From assembly GCF_007971525.1 (NCBI RefSeq), contig NZ_CP042437.1, positions 1,736,001 through 1,800,000 on the forward strand: 64,000 bases of DNA, in the 5' to 3' direction. The notes below the pieces were generated by a model that made no database searches, was not told the DNA's origin, and worked only from the letters and a program-made list of their open reading frames with translations. Of the stretch, positions 37,188 to 45,769 are shown one piece after another (position 1 is the first letter of the stretch; each line of letters opens with the position of its first letter). This DNA comes from Mucilaginibacter ginsenosidivorax. Its GTDB lineage: Bacteria; Bacteroidota; Bacteroidia; Sphingobacteriales; Sphingobacteriaceae. A program made the translations under genes and the position numbers.

Positions 37188-38213
37188 ATGAGAGATTCGT
37201 TATTAATAAAAGCAGCTTTTTCCGAAAAAACAGAACGGCCACCGGTGTGGATGATGCGCCAGGCAGGCCGTTTCATGAAAGAATATTGGGACATTAAAAA
37301 CAAGTATTCCTTTTTGGAAATGTGCAAAACACCGGAGCTTGCCGCCGATGTTACCATGCTGCCGGTTAATTTATTAGGCATTGATGGCGCCATCCTGTTT
37401 TCGGACATACTGGTTACAGGCGAAGCCATGGGCGGCGATTTGAGTTTCAATGCCGGCACAGGCCCTAAGTTTGCTAACCCTGTACGTACACAAAAAGATA
37501 TTGATAACCTGCAAACCGATGTAGGCGATAAATTACAGTATGTTGCCGATGCCATTAAAGTGATTCAGCAGCGTTTAAATGGCAGCATCCCGCTAATTGG
37601 TTTTGCAGGGGCGCCATTTACTGTGATGAGCTACCTGGTTGAAGGTGGGTCGTCGAAAGATTTTAAGCTCACCAAATTGATGCTGCACAATGAGCCGGCA
37701 ATGGCCCATCAGCTGTTATCAAAAATAGCAACTGTTACAGCCAACTACTTGAACCTCCAGATTGAAGCCGGCGTAAACGCGGTACAAATCTTTGATAGCT
37801 GGGCGCAGGCTTTGGCGTGGGATGATTATAAAGAGTTTAGCCATTACTACATCCAGCAGATCATCAGCAAGCTTAATCGTAAGGATATCCCGGTGATATC
37901 GTTCTGCAAAGGCAGCTCGGTTTTTGCGCCGTTAATGGCCGAGGCTAAGCCGGACGTGGTATCGATAGACTGGAATGTTGATTTGCTGGACATCAAAAAA
38001 CGTTTACCTGCCGGTGTAGCCGTGCAAGGTAACCTTGATCCGCATATATTATACGCCGATAAAAAAGTAATTAAAGACCGCATATACCGCCTGTTCGACC
38101 GGATGAAGGATGAGCCCGGCTTCATTTTCAACCTGGGCCACGGCATTATGCCCGATATCCCGTTTGATAATGTGAAATACGCGGTAGATATTATAAAGGA
38201 ATACGCCCCCTAA
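37188..38213 (+). CDS. hemE: Uroporphyrinogen decarboxylase
   Basis: Converts uroporphyrinogen III to coproporphyrinogen III. Substrate-site PPVWMMRQAGRFMKEY, the catalytic Asp in LFSDILV, FAGAPFTVMSYLVEGG, DSWAQAL and GNLDPHIL with FNLGHGIMPDIP are present. 341 residues, full length. Its last codon and TAA stop (EYAP, stop) lie in the start of a REP-like palindrome. Confidence 0.96.
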   Translation: MRDSLLIKAAFSEKTERPPVWMMRQAGRFMKEYWDIKNKYSFLEMCKTPELAADVTMLPVNLLGIDGAILFSDILVTGEAMGGDLSFNAGTGPKFANPVRTQKDIDNLQTDVGDKLQYVADAIKVIQQRLNGSIPLIGFAGAPFTVMSYLVEGGSSKDFKLTKLMLHNEPAMAHQLLSKIATVTANYLNLQIEAGVNAVQIFDSWAQALAWDDYKEFSHYYIQQIISKLNRKDIPVISFCKGSSVFAPLMAEAKPDVVSIDWNVDLLDIKKRLPAGVAVQGNLDPHILYADKKVIKDRIYRLFDRMKDEPGFIFNLGHGIMPDIPFDNVKYAVDIIKEYAP

Positions 38214-38292
38214 CCCCCTAAAGGGGGAACCATAGTCGGGTAATTAAAAATACAAATAAAAAAATCCCCCTTTTAGGGGGTTAGGGGGCTTC
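38206..38292. repeat. Two REP-like palindromes between hemE and hemJ
   Basis: GCCCCCTAACCCCCTAAAGG (38206 on) carries the hemE stop. An inverted second copy, CCCCCTTTTAGGGGGTTAGG then GGGCTTC, ends directly before the hemJ ATG. AGGGGG lies four bases before that ATG. Confidence 0.8.
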
Positions 38293-38826
38293 ATGTACGA
38301 ATACGTTCTCGCCATACATATCATTTTTGTAGTCTGCTGGATGGCGGGACTATTTTATATGGTGCGCCTGTTTATTTACCATACCGAGGCACAAGCCAAG
38401 CCCGAGCCAGACCGCAGTATCCTATCGGCCCAGTTCGAGGTTATGGAGAAGAAGCTATGGTATATCATTGCTGTGCCCTCCATGTTTATCGTGCTGGCTG
38501 CCGGAACAACCATGGTATGTATAAAACCTGGCTTTATGCTGATGGCCTGGCTGCCGATAAAACTTGGTTTTGTTATCGGGCTTATAATTTACCACTACAT
38601 TTGCCAGCACAAAATGAAGCAGATGCGCAAAGGTATTTTTAAATGGACATCAACCCAATTACGCCTATGGAATGAGTTGGCCACCATTTTACTTTTCGCA
38701 ATAGTATTTCTTGCAGTAAAAAAAGATGGCTTAAGCTGGATATTTGGGGTTGTGGGAATAGTATCGCTGGGTGTGATATTAATGATTGCGGTGAAAATTT
38801 ATAAGCGGTTCAGGGAGAAGAGATAA
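38293..38826 (+). CDS. hemJ: HemJ-type protoporphyrinogen IX oxidase (UPF0093/CopD-like membrane protein)
   Basis: 177 residues and about five membrane helices. Family hallmarks: His in helix 1 with W-x-A-G-L-F-Y (AIHIIFVVCWMAGLFYMVRL, H), WLPIKLGFVIGLIIYHYICQ with its conserved Lys, and LRLWNELATILL. HemJ is an established replacement for HemG/HemY in many bacteria. The position directly after hemE supports the call. The tail (residues 150 on) is longer than in the shortest HemJ proteins, carrying an extra hydrophobic helix. Confidence 0.85.
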   Translation: MYEYVLAIHIIFVVCWMAGLFYMVRLFIYHTEAQAKPEPDRSILSAQFEVMEKKLWYIIAVPSMFIVLAAGTTMVCIKPGFMLMAWLPIKLGFVIGLIIYHYICQHKMKQMRKGIFKWTSTQLRLWNELATILLFAIVFLAVKKDGLSWIFGVVGIVSLGVILMIAVKIYKRFREKR

Positions 38827-39252
38827 TCATTCATGAAAGCTCATTACTTTCAACGATGAGTGTTGGGCTATGAATTGAAAATCCCTGTCGTCGTGTAATA
38901 AAGTAAGCTTATTACTCATAGCATAAATCGCTATTAAGCAATCATTGGGTTTGCGAATTGTTACTCCCTTTGTTCGAAGATCTCGGTATAATTCCGCAGC
39001 TTTTACTGCCATATCATAAGCATCTTCATGGAGTTTAGTCAAATTATCAAAATGTGATTTAACTATGCGTTCACTAACATTTGATGTTACACCCTGTAAC
39101 ATCTCCTGAACTATAGTGGGACAAGTAGCAATAATAATGTTATTCAGGTTGCTTATTAAAAACTTACTGGATTCTGTTTCAATTCCCTTAAAAAAGTTGA
39201 CCCATACCGATGTATCAACTAAAAAAATCTCCTTATTCAAAAGCTTTGTCAT
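38827..39252 (-). CDS. PIN-domain toxin (VapC-like)
   Basis: 141 residues. PIN acidic residues are visible in FLVDTSVWVNFF, IVQEML, KPNDCLIAIYA and LLHDDRDF. Likely an RNase that cleaves tRNA or mRNA when released from its antitoxin. It overlaps the antitoxin gene by 20 bp at its 5' end. Confidence 0.88.
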   Translation of the reverse strand: MTKLLNKEIFLVDTSVWVNFFKGIETESSKFLISNLNNIIIATCPTIVQEMLQGVTSNVSERIVKSHFDNLTKLHEDAYDMAVKAAELYRDLRTKGVTIRKPNDCLIAIYAMSNKLTLLHDDRDFQFIAQHSSLKVMSFHE

Positions 39253-39412
39253 CTATTTCAACCTTGCCCCACAATTCAGCGAGTTTCTGTTGATTTTCAA
39301 GCGTAACATAAAGTTTTAATGCCTGTTCAATTATGGCTTTTTTAGTCTTTAAGTTGCTTAATTTTTTTGCCTTTGCCATCAACACATCATCGATATCAAT
39401 ATTTGTTCTCAT
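39233..39412 (-). CDS. VapB-like antitoxin
   Basis: 59 residues from the ATG at 39410-39412 (MRTNIDIDDVLMAKAKKLSN). A short N-terminal ribbon-helix-helix (TKKAIIEQALKLYVTLENQQ) is followed by a toxin-binding tail. It precedes and overlaps the PIN toxin gene, the standard order. It would bind the operator of its own operon. Confidence 0.85.
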   Translation of the reverse strand: MRTNIDIDDVLMAKAKKLSNLKTKKAIIEQALKLYVTLENQQKLAELWGKVEIDDKAFE

Positions 39413-39499
39413 ACACACAAATTTCAATAAAGATACACATTTTATCTAAAAATACAACCTTATCATTACTGCTCAATTCAAATAGAGCATAGTTATATG

Positions 39500-40273
39500 T
39501 TATCTATCAAAACCTTCCTCCGCATCTTCTACAGCCTCCTCCTCTAAAACAAAAGGACCAACCATAGCACAATGATAGCCTATAACAAACAATGCCATCA
39601 GTCCGGCACCTAAAATACTTTCTGCAATAAAATGTGATGTTTTTGAATCAAACTGGCACAGTAACAGTTCAAAAACACAAGTCCTCACCAACGATATCAC
39701 TAAAAAAGTCATCTCGTTAAAAAAATACAATGTTATAAACAGGAAAATAATGTTCCTGGCCTTAAACTTTGCCCCCGAAGTACAAATTTGGATGGTTAAA
39801 GCAAATAACACTAAAGGCATGTAAAGCCTTAAAATATAAATGACCGCGCTGCTCCATCTTTCCAAATACCGGTTGTCTATGCCGTGGTGCAGTTGTCCTT
39901 TTAACTGGAAAAATGACAGGTCTAACAAACAACATATAAACAATATCGCGACTAAGCAGGCTATATTCTTAAACGTTACTTTCCCAGGCTGGCTAATTGA
40001 AAAAATGGACACGAAAAAAATAAAAATGGACTTAGCATTATCAACTATGCTATAAGTTTCATTAAAACTAAAACGGAGACTGAAAAAACTTAATACACTT
40101 ACGGGGATGTTTTTTGCACTTTGATCATACCGGGTATAATTTGAAATTACAGCCGTTATTATAAAGCTAATGCCTGTCAATAAAACAGCCTGCCAGATAG
40201 TTTTTGCGAAACGCTCCTGGTAAATATCGATAATAGCTGCTGATTGTTTTTTAAAAAAGGTTGAATATTGCAT
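39500..40273 (-). CDS. Multi-pass membrane protein of unknown function
   Basis: 257 residues. Hydrophobic segments are near residues 25-45, 80-95, 103-125, 143-165, 172-200 and 222-243, so about six membrane helices. It ends in an acidic tail (EEEAVEDAEEGFDR). No family motif recognised; the layout resembles Yip1-like membrane proteins only in general terms. It stands between a toxin-antitoxin pair and an amidohydrolase. Confidence 0.7.
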   Translation of the reverse strand: MQYSTFFKKQSAAIIDIYQERFAKTIWQAVLLTGISFIITAVISNYTRYDQSAKNIPVSVLSFFSLRFSFNETYSIVDNAKSIFIFFVSIFSISQPGKVTFKNIACLVAILFICCLLDLSFFQLKGQLHHGIDNRYLERWSSAVIYILRLYMPLVLFALTIQICTSGAKFKARNIIFLFITLYFFNEMTFLVISLVRTCVFELLLCQFDSKTSHFIAESILGAGLMALFVIGYHCAMVGPFVLEEEAVEDAEEGFDR

Positions 40274-40301
40274 GCGATAAGGTTATACGTAAAAATATCA
40301 A

Positions 40302-41573
40302 TTATTCTTTTACCACCACCCCATCTTTCACTACCAACTTCACCATTTTTAAAACTTTCATATCCTCAACCGGGTTACCATTCACTGCAACTAAGTCTGC
40401 CAGGCATCCGGCCTTGATATTCCCTAAATCCTTCAATCCAAAAACGGCGGCGTTAACCGATGTTGCCGAGCGCAGTACCGCTAAGGATTTCATGCCGTAT
40501 TCGGTCATTAATATCATTTCCTGTGCATTATCGCCGTGGCTGAATACACCAACATCGCCGCCCATACAAATAGTAACACCGGCCTTTAATGCCTCGGTAA
40601 AAATGTAATGCTTTTGCTTTACTCCTGCCGGGGCCGGGTCGATGCCCTTCTTCCAGCCTTTGTAGCCTGAAATGGATTCCGTAGCGTTGAGGGTTGGGCA
40701 TAAGGCTATACCCTTTTCCTTCATCAGCTTAAACAGTTCCGGTGTTCCGCCGTCGCCATGCTCAATGGTGGTTACGCCTGCCGCTATAGCCCGGCGCATG
40801 CCTTCGGTAGTTGACGAATGTACGGCAACCGTGCGGCCGCTGCTTTTTGCTACCTGTACAGCTACCTTCAGTTCTTCTTCGGTAAAGGTGGGAGCTGCGG
40901 TACCGTTTAACCCCCAGCGATAATCCACATAAATTTTCACTACATCTGCCCCATGGCCAATTTGCGACCGTACTATCCTTGCTATTCCATCAATACCATC
41001 AGCTTCTTCGCCGCCTTTAATTATGCTGGCTTCGGCAACTTCAGTTTTAGGGCCGTAACTGCCGGTAGCTACAATTGCCCGGGTGGCCACCAACATCCTG
41101 GGGCCGGGGATTATGCCTTTTTCAATCGCAGTTTTCAAACCCGCATCATCATAGGCAGCCCCTTCGGTACCCAGGTCGCGCACGGTAGTAAAGCCAGCCA
41201 TTAAAGTTGCTCGGGCATGGTTAACCGCTCGGGCGGTACGTTCGGCACGGCTTTCGCCAAGTACCTGGTCGTTCCAGGCGGTTTCATTATAAGGATGCAG
41301 GAAAAGGTGCGAGTGGCCTTCAATTAGTCCGGGCATCAGCGTTGTGCCCTTCAGGTCAATCACCTTAGTATTGTCGGGTATTTTTATCGTAGCGGGCTCC
41401 CCTGCTGCTTCAATATGGTTACCATTTACCAGTACCCACCAGCCAGGGTGCATCTGCTCACCGTCGAAAACACGGTCGGGTTTAAGTAATATATAGGTTT
41501 CTGTTTTTTGGGCAAATGCGGGCAAGCAAAAAATGAGGAGTATTATTGTGGCTATTGTTTTCTTCATTATCAA
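40302..41573 (-). CDS. Secreted metal-dependent amidohydrolase
   Basis: 423 residues with a signal peptide (IATIILLIFCLPAFAQ). Metal site: MPGLIEGHSHLFLHP (HxH near residue 88), a likely lysine ligand in VVKIYVDYRW, HSSTTEGMRRAI and TIEHGDGGTPE (His), and GGDVGVFSHGDNAQE (Asp). The C-terminal sandwich includes GNIKAGCLADLVAVNGNPVE. This matches the exported imidazolonepropionase-like/prolidase group of amidohydrolases. Substrate uncertain. Confidence 0.9.
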   Translation of the reverse strand: MIMKKTIATIILLIFCLPAFAQKTETYILLKPDRVFDGEQMHPGWWVLVNGNHIEAAGEPATIKIPDNTKVIDLKGTTLMPGLIEGHSHLFLHPYNETAWNDQVLGESRAERTARAVNHARATLMAGFTTVRDLGTEGAAYDDAGLKTAIEKGIIPGPRMLVATRAIVATGSYGPKTEVAEASIIKGGEEADGIDGIARIVRSQIGHGADVVKIYVDYRWGLNGTAAPTFTEEELKVAVQVAKSSGRTVAVHSSTTEGMRRAIAAGVTTIEHGDGGTPELFKLMKEKGIALCPTLNATESISGYKGWKKGIDPAPAGVKQKHYIFTEALKAGVTICMGGDVGVFSHGDNAQEMILMTEYGMKSLAVLRSATSVNAAVFGLKDLGNIKAGCLADLVAVNGNPVEDMKVLKMVKLVVKDGVVVKE

Positions 41574-41583
41574 TAAAGATAGC

Positions 41584-41952
41584 TTACTTTATAGGATTGA
41601 CACATTTTAAACCTGTAACCTTATCAAAATCAGAAACATTTCGCGTGTATAAATTCAGTCCGTTAACTAATGCTGTAGCAGCAATAATACTATCGCCTAA
41701 CTTTAATCGATGAGATTTTCGAATCTGTATTGCGCAGTCAAATATTTCGGTCGAGGGAGCGATAATCGTGATGACGTCAAATATGTCAAGAAAATATTTT
41801 TCATCGTCTTTTTTTAATCCGTGAAATCCAAGAATCTCAACTCTTGATATTTCAGAAATACAGGAAAACTCATTAGTGATAATCTCCCGTAAGTATTGAT
41901 ACTCAGTTAAAAAAGAATAAATGAGAATATTGCTGTCGATTAATGAAATCAT
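41584..41952 (-). CDS. PIN-domain toxin (second locus)
   Basis: 122 residues. LIDSNILIYSF, ISRVEILGFHG, LGDSIIAATALV and YTRNVSDFDKV supply the four acidic positions. It starts two bases after the stop of the partner gene. A different subfamily from the toxin at 38827-39252. Confidence 0.86.
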   Translation of the reverse strand: MISLIDSNILIYSFLTEYQYLREIITNEFSCISEISRVEILGFHGLKKDDEKYFLDIFDVITIIAPSTEIFDCAIQIRKSHRLKLGDSIIAATALVNGLNLYTRNVSDFDKVTGLKCVNPIK

Positions 41953-41954
41953 GA

Positions 41955-42185
41955 TTAGGAAAACGGCAGATCACGATCCTCTCGCTGTTCGTTTTGCCAA
42001 GCTACTGCATCACCAAATGGAGAAGGTTTTGACGCTTTAAAGTTTAAAATCCTTTCTTTTATAGCAGCTTTATCGTTGCTATTACTATCTGCATCTTTTT
42101 TTTCAACAACAACATTTAGCTTTTTCGCCAGAGCTATAATCTTAGCAATGCTTTGTTCATTATTAGATTTTAGTATCAGTTCCAT
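41955..42185 (-). CDS. Probable antitoxin of the second PIN locus
   Basis: 76 residues: MELILKSNNEQSIAKIIALA, a Lys/Asp-rich middle, and a tail ending AVAWQNEQREDRDLPFS. Position directly before the PIN gene and the acidic, Trp/Arg-containing tail are typical of Phd/RHH-like antitoxins in Bacteroidota. The call rests mainly on context. Confidence 0.75.
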   Translation of the reverse strand: MELILKSNNEQSIAKIIALAKKLNVVVEKKDADSNSNDKAAIKERILNFKASKPSPFGDAVAWQNEQREDRDLPFS

Positions 42186-42351
42186 GATTTTTCACTATTA
42201 GCCTTATTCAAAAATACAATTATTCAAACCCGATTACAAATGATTACTTTGCTATTCACTAAAAACAGGTTATAAAAGCTCAGTCGTCCAACTAAAAAAA
42301 TATTTCAAACCCCATGCAACCATTTGCCGCAGGTTACCATCTTACTTTTAA

Positions 42352-42924
42352 ATGATGTTTTTGGAACCTAAATATACTATCGAACAATTGGTTGAACGCT
42401 GCAAAGCGGGCGAACGTAAGGCACAGGAATTGTTATACAAACAATTGGCCGGTAAAATGCTGGCCGTGTGTATGCGTTACGCTACCGATAGAATGGAGGC
42501 CGAAGACATGCTGCAAAACGGGTTTATAAAAGTTTTTGGCAAGATGACTGATTACCGGGCAGATGGATCATTTGAAGGTTGGGTAAGGCGCATTATGGTA
42601 CACAGTTCTATTGAATACTATCGCAAGCACCACAAAATGATGCAGGTGGTTGATATGGACGAGGCAGGCACCGAACCATCGGTTAACCCGATAGCTGCCG
42701 CCAACCTTGATGCCAAAGTGCTGATGGGGCTGATACAGCAACTGGCACCGGGTTACCGCATTGTATTTAACCTGTATGCTTTAGAAGGTTACGCACACAA
42801 AGAAATTGCCGAAATTGTAGGCATCACCGAAGGGGCATCAAAATCGCAGCTATCAAGGGCGAGAACGATATTAAAAGAACAAATTGCAAAAATGGAGAGC
42901 AAAAGCTATGGATATGCAGGATAA
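42352..42924 (+). CDS. ECF-type RNA polymerase sigma factor
   Basis: 190 residues. Region 2: AQELLYKQLAGKMLAVCMRY, AEDMLQNGFIKVFGKM and FEGWVRRIMVHSSIEYYRKH. Region 4: QLAPGYRIVFNLYALEGYAH, KEIAEIVGITEGASKSQLSR. The next gene overlaps its 3' end by 17 bp and encodes a membrane-anchored protein, likely an anti-sigma or regulator. The start may be the first or second Met (MMFLEP). Confidence 0.93.
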   Translation: MMFLEPKYTIEQLVERCKAGERKAQELLYKQLAGKMLAVCMRYATDRMEAEDMLQNGFIKVFGKMTDYRADGSFEGWVRRIMVHSSIEYYRKHHKMMQVVDMDEAGTEPSVNPIAAANLDAKVLMGLIQQLAPGYRIVFNLYALEGYAHKEIAEIVGITEGASKSQLSRARTILKEQIAKMESKSYGYAG

Positions 42925-43696
42925 GGATCTGGACAAGCTATTTCAATCGGCATTAAACGATTACGAGATAGAACCATCGGCAGAAGTGTGGACAGGAATT
43001 ACCGGCGAATTGGATGCAGGCAAACGCAAAAGGGTATGGCTGCCCTACCTGAGTATTGCCGCGGCAGCAGTTTTACTGATAACCGCCGGCGTTTTATTTA
43101 TCCCAAAAGAAGTAAAAACAATCAACCCTAAAAAAGATGGGCTGGCGGGTGTCAGCCATCCGATACAACCAAAAACGGTTGCCGGGCCAATCCAGGCAAC
43201 ACAGCCTGAAACTTCTGCCGGTAAACAGCCAGAAAAAGCGTTGGCAGCTCCGGCTAACAGTTTAGCGGCTATTAGCATACACAAACCGAATAAAAAAGCG
43301 GTTATTACAGCAATCCCGGTTACAGCTGAACCTGCCAGGGATATTGCAAAACCCGCCGATCAGCAGCCGGTGTTAGCGTCGGCAACTAACAAGCAGGAAG
43401 TAAAAGTTGCGTTACAGCCAGATACAGTTACCAGGATATTCCCAAAACATATTGACGAAACCCCGGTTTTTGCGGGTATTAAATCGCCTGTAGCCCCAAC
43501 AGAAGTGGCAACTATTAAGCCAACGGTGCCGGTAAAAAAGCATAAGATCAGAAGCTTGGGCGATGTGTTTAATGTGATGATTGCCGCTGTTGATAAACGT
43601 AAAGATAAGATCATTGAATTTAGCAATACCGATGAGGATGATGCCACCATTACCGGTGTAAACCTGGGCATCATTAAAGTAAAAAAAGAAAAATAA
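42908..43696 (+). CDS. Single-pass membrane protein, putative anti-sigma factor
   Basis: 262 residues from the ATG at 42908, overlapping the sigma gene stop. The cytoplasmic N-terminus MDMQDKDLDKLFQSALNDYE resembles the short N-termini of anti-sigma proteins next to ECF factors in this phylum. A membrane helix (about 43-65: WLPYLSIAAAAVLLITAGVL) leads to a long Pro/Ala/Lys-rich periplasmic region. No zinc-binding HxxxCxxC motif is seen. Role inferred from position. Confidence 0.75.
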   Translation: MDMQDKDLDKLFQSALNDYEIEPSAEVWTGITGELDAGKRKRVWLPYLSIAAAAVLLITAGVLFIPKEVKTINPKKDGLAGVSHPIQPKTVAGPIQATQPETSAGKQPEKALAAPANSLAAISIHKPNKKAVITAIPVTAEPARDIAKPADQQPVLASATNKQEVKVALQPDTVTRIFPKHIDETPVFAGIKSPVAPTEVATIKPTVPVKKHKIRSLGDVFNVMIAAVDKRKDKIIEFSNTDEDDATITGVNLGIIKVKKEK

Positions 43697-43726
43697 AATC
43701 TAAAGAAAAAATATATACCCGAGAAT

Positions 43727-44575
43727 ATGAAACGTTTAATTTTAACGGCAATGCTATGCGTTGCAGCAAGCTACGGCTTTGCCCAAACCACCACAACTAC
43801 CACAACCACTATAGTCGACTCGACCAAAACCGGTACAGATACCACTATTGTAACCAAAAAACATATCAAAGTTAAATTAGGGCTTGGCCATGATGCACCT
43901 TATGTATCGCCATATAGCAACGACAGCACAAAAGTACAAAGGACAAAAGCCCCTGGTTTTTCTTTCGGAATAACCTTTTCAAGGATCGACCTTGGCTTTG
44001 CTACTTTGCTTGACCATGGCAGCTTCACGCTGTCGCCCAATAACCAGTTCCTGAGTTACCGCCAGGCCAAAACAGCCAACTTTGGGTTTGATGTGGTACA
44101 ATTTGGTTACCGCTTTAACAGCGCCTTCAAAATATATGTTTCGGGCGGGTTCGACTGGACCAACATCCGCCTGCGCCAGGATATTACCATACAACGCAAT
44201 GCGCCGGTGTTAACCTACTTGCCCGATAGTATACATTTCAGTAAAAACCGGTTTTCATCAAGCTACCTGCGCATTCCCTTATCATTCTACTACCGCAGTC
44301 ATGAGGATAGCCGTGGCAACTACTTCCGCCTGGTTGTGGGCCCCGAGGTTGGCATCCTGCTTAACGGACGTGTAAAACAAATAAGCGAAGAACGCGGCAA
44401 GCAAAAATTTGACGACGATTATCACTTTGCCAAACTGCGCAAAGGCGCATTCATCCGCATGGGCTACGGCATCATGGGCATCTACGCCAAATACTACTTT
44501 AACGATATGTTTGAAAACAGCCCCGCCCAGGAAGGGTTAAGAAACTTCAGCTTTGGATTGACGCTGGGATTTTAA
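43727..44575 (+). CDS. Outer-membrane beta-barrel protein
   Basis: 282 residues: signal peptide (LILTAMLCVAASYGFAQ), a run of eight Thr encoded by an ACC/ACA repeat, then amphipathic strands (FSFGITFSRIDLGFATLLDH, FKIYVSGGFDWTNIRLRQD, FRLVVGPEVGILLNG) and a C-terminal aromatic end GLTLGF. A porin/OmpA-like barrel of the beta-barrel superfamily. It is the third gene of the sigma operon and a possible target or sensor partner. Confidence 0.82.
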   Translation: MKRLILTAMLCVAASYGFAQTTTTTTTTIVDSTKTGTDTTIVTKKHIKVKLGLGHDAPYVSPYSNDSTKVQRTKAPGFSFGITFSRIDLGFATLLDHGSFTLSPNNQFLSYRQAKTANFGFDVVQFGYRFNSAFKIYVSGGFDWTNIRLRQDITIQRNAPVLTYLPDSIHFSKNRFSSSYLRIPLSFYYRSHEDSRGNYFRLVVGPEVGILLNGRVKQISEERGKQKFDDDYHFAKLRKGAFIRMGYGIMGIYAKYYFNDMFENSPAQEGLRNFSFGLTLGF

Positions 44576-44577
44576 TG

Positions 44578-44742
44578 TTGTGGTGAGTGGTTGATTAGGT
44601 TAAGTAGTTGATTGAGTTGAGTAAGTTAAGCGGTTGATTAGGTTTCCACCACAACCCAATCAACTCAATCGAACTCAATCCAACTTAATCAACCTAATCC
44701 AACTCAATCAACCACTTAACCTAATCAACCATTCACCAAATC
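44578..44742. repeat. Large inverted repeat of AATCAACTCAATC-type oligo units
   Basis: GTGAGTGGTTGATTAGGTTA on the left (44583 on) is complementary to TAACCTAATCAACCATTCAC on the right (about 44717-44736), and smaller GATTGAGTTG/CAACTCAATC units fill the arms. It may end transcription of the barrel gene. The first 42 codons of a longer ABC ATPase frame come from here and are not taken as coding. Confidence 0.8.
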
Positions 44743-44746
44743 CTGC

Positions 44747-44754
44747 TATCTTTG
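44747..44754 (+). promoter_or_regulatory. Putative -7 box for the ABC ATPase (TATCTTTG)
   Basis: An exact TAnnTTTG match only five bases before the ATG at 44760. Transcription would begin at or next to the start codon, giving a leaderless message. Confidence 0.6.
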
Positions 44755-44759
44755 CCTTA

Positions 44760-45758
44760 ATGTCAGACATTCCTTTTTTGCAGGCTATTGCAGTAAGTAA
44801 AATATATCCCGGTAAACAGGCGGCCGGTGTTAAAAATACAGATATCTCTATCCAACCCGGAAAAATAACGGCTATTATTGGTGAAAGCGGAAGCGGGAAA
44901 AGCACGCTGCTGCGATTATTATACGGTCTGCTTTCTCCTGATGAAGGCATTGTTAAGTTTAAAGGCGAACGCATCTGGGGGCCCGAAGAAAAGCTGATTC
45001 CCGGTCATGATGCCATGAAAATGGTTACCCAGCATACCGACGACCTGAACCTGTTTGCCAAAGTTTGGGATAACGTAGCAGCCATGCTGCCCGCAACCGA
45101 CCTAAAAGCCAAAAAGGAAAAAACAGAGCAAATTTTAACACAACTCAACATGCTCCACATGGCCGACAAACGGGTGGCCGACCTTAGTGGCGGCGAAAAG
45201 CAGCGTGTTGCCATTGCAAGGGCCATCATTACCCGCCCGCAGGTTTTATTACTGGATGAGCCGTTTAACCAGGTAGATACTTCCTTCAGGGAGGGTTTGC
45301 AGCAGGATATCAGGCAGATTGTAAAAGAACTTGGCATTACGGTTATCATGGTGTCGCATGATCCGGCCGAGGTGCTGTCTATGGCCGATGAACTGGTGGT
45401 GATAAAAAACGGCCAAATAGTGGAGCAGGGGCACCCAAAAACCTTGTATCAACACCCGCAGCATTTGTATACCGCCCAACTGCTAAGTAATTGTAATGTA
45501 CTTAGCGCTGCCGACGCGCAGATTTGCGGTATTGAAACCATAAAAGACCACGTAGTAATTTATCCCGACTGGATAAGGATCAAACTGATCTCATCAACCA
45601 AAAGCTGGGCAATAAAACAAATCCTTTTCCGTGGTTTTTATGAAGACCTGATACTTGAAAAAGAGGGCGTGCTGCTCCGCGTATCCAACGGCGAACCCGA
45701 TAGTTACAAAGAGGGTGATATGGTATCGGTTAGGTTTTGGAAGTGGCTGGAGTATTAA
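44760..45758 (+). CDS. ABC transporter ATP-binding protein (orphan)
   Basis: 332 residues from the ATG at 44760 (MSDIPFLQAIAVSKIYPGKQ). Walker A GESGSGKST is at 41-49, Q-loop at Q91, signature DLSGGEKQRVAIARA near 141, Walker B VLLLDEP at 162-168, and the switch His is in VIMVSHDPAEVLSMADELVV. The extra C-terminal domain (about 245-332, with DWIRIKLISS and VLLRVSNGEPDSYKEGDMVS) resembles the TOBE regions of importers of polyamine/molybdate/metal type. No permease or binding protein gene is adjacent. Confidence 0.9.
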   Translation: MSDIPFLQAIAVSKIYPGKQAAGVKNTDISIQPGKITAIIGESGSGKSTLLRLLYGLLSPDEGIVKFKGERIWGPEEKLIPGHDAMKMVTQHTDDLNLFAKVWDNVAAMLPATDLKAKKEKTEQILTQLNMLHMADKRVADLSGGEKQRVAIARAIITRPQVLLLDEPFNQVDTSFREGLQQDIRQIVKELGITVIMVSHDPAEVLSMADELVVIKNGQIVEQGHPKTLYQHPQHLYTAQLLSNCNVLSAADAQICGIETIKDHVVIYPDWIRIKLISSTKSWAIKQILFRGFYEDLILEKEGVLLRVSNGEPDSYKEGDMVSVRFWKWLEY

Positions 45759-45769
45759 ATCCTTTTAAT

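Noticed and set aside
42352..44575. Sigma operon as a SusCD/FecR-type regulatory system
   Set aside because: The second gene has no FecR-like domain and no TonB-dependent receptor is present.
44634..44759. 42-codon N-terminal extension of the ABC ATPase
   Set aside because: It is translated from the AATCAACTCAATC inverted repeat and lies upstream of the TATCTTTG promoter box.
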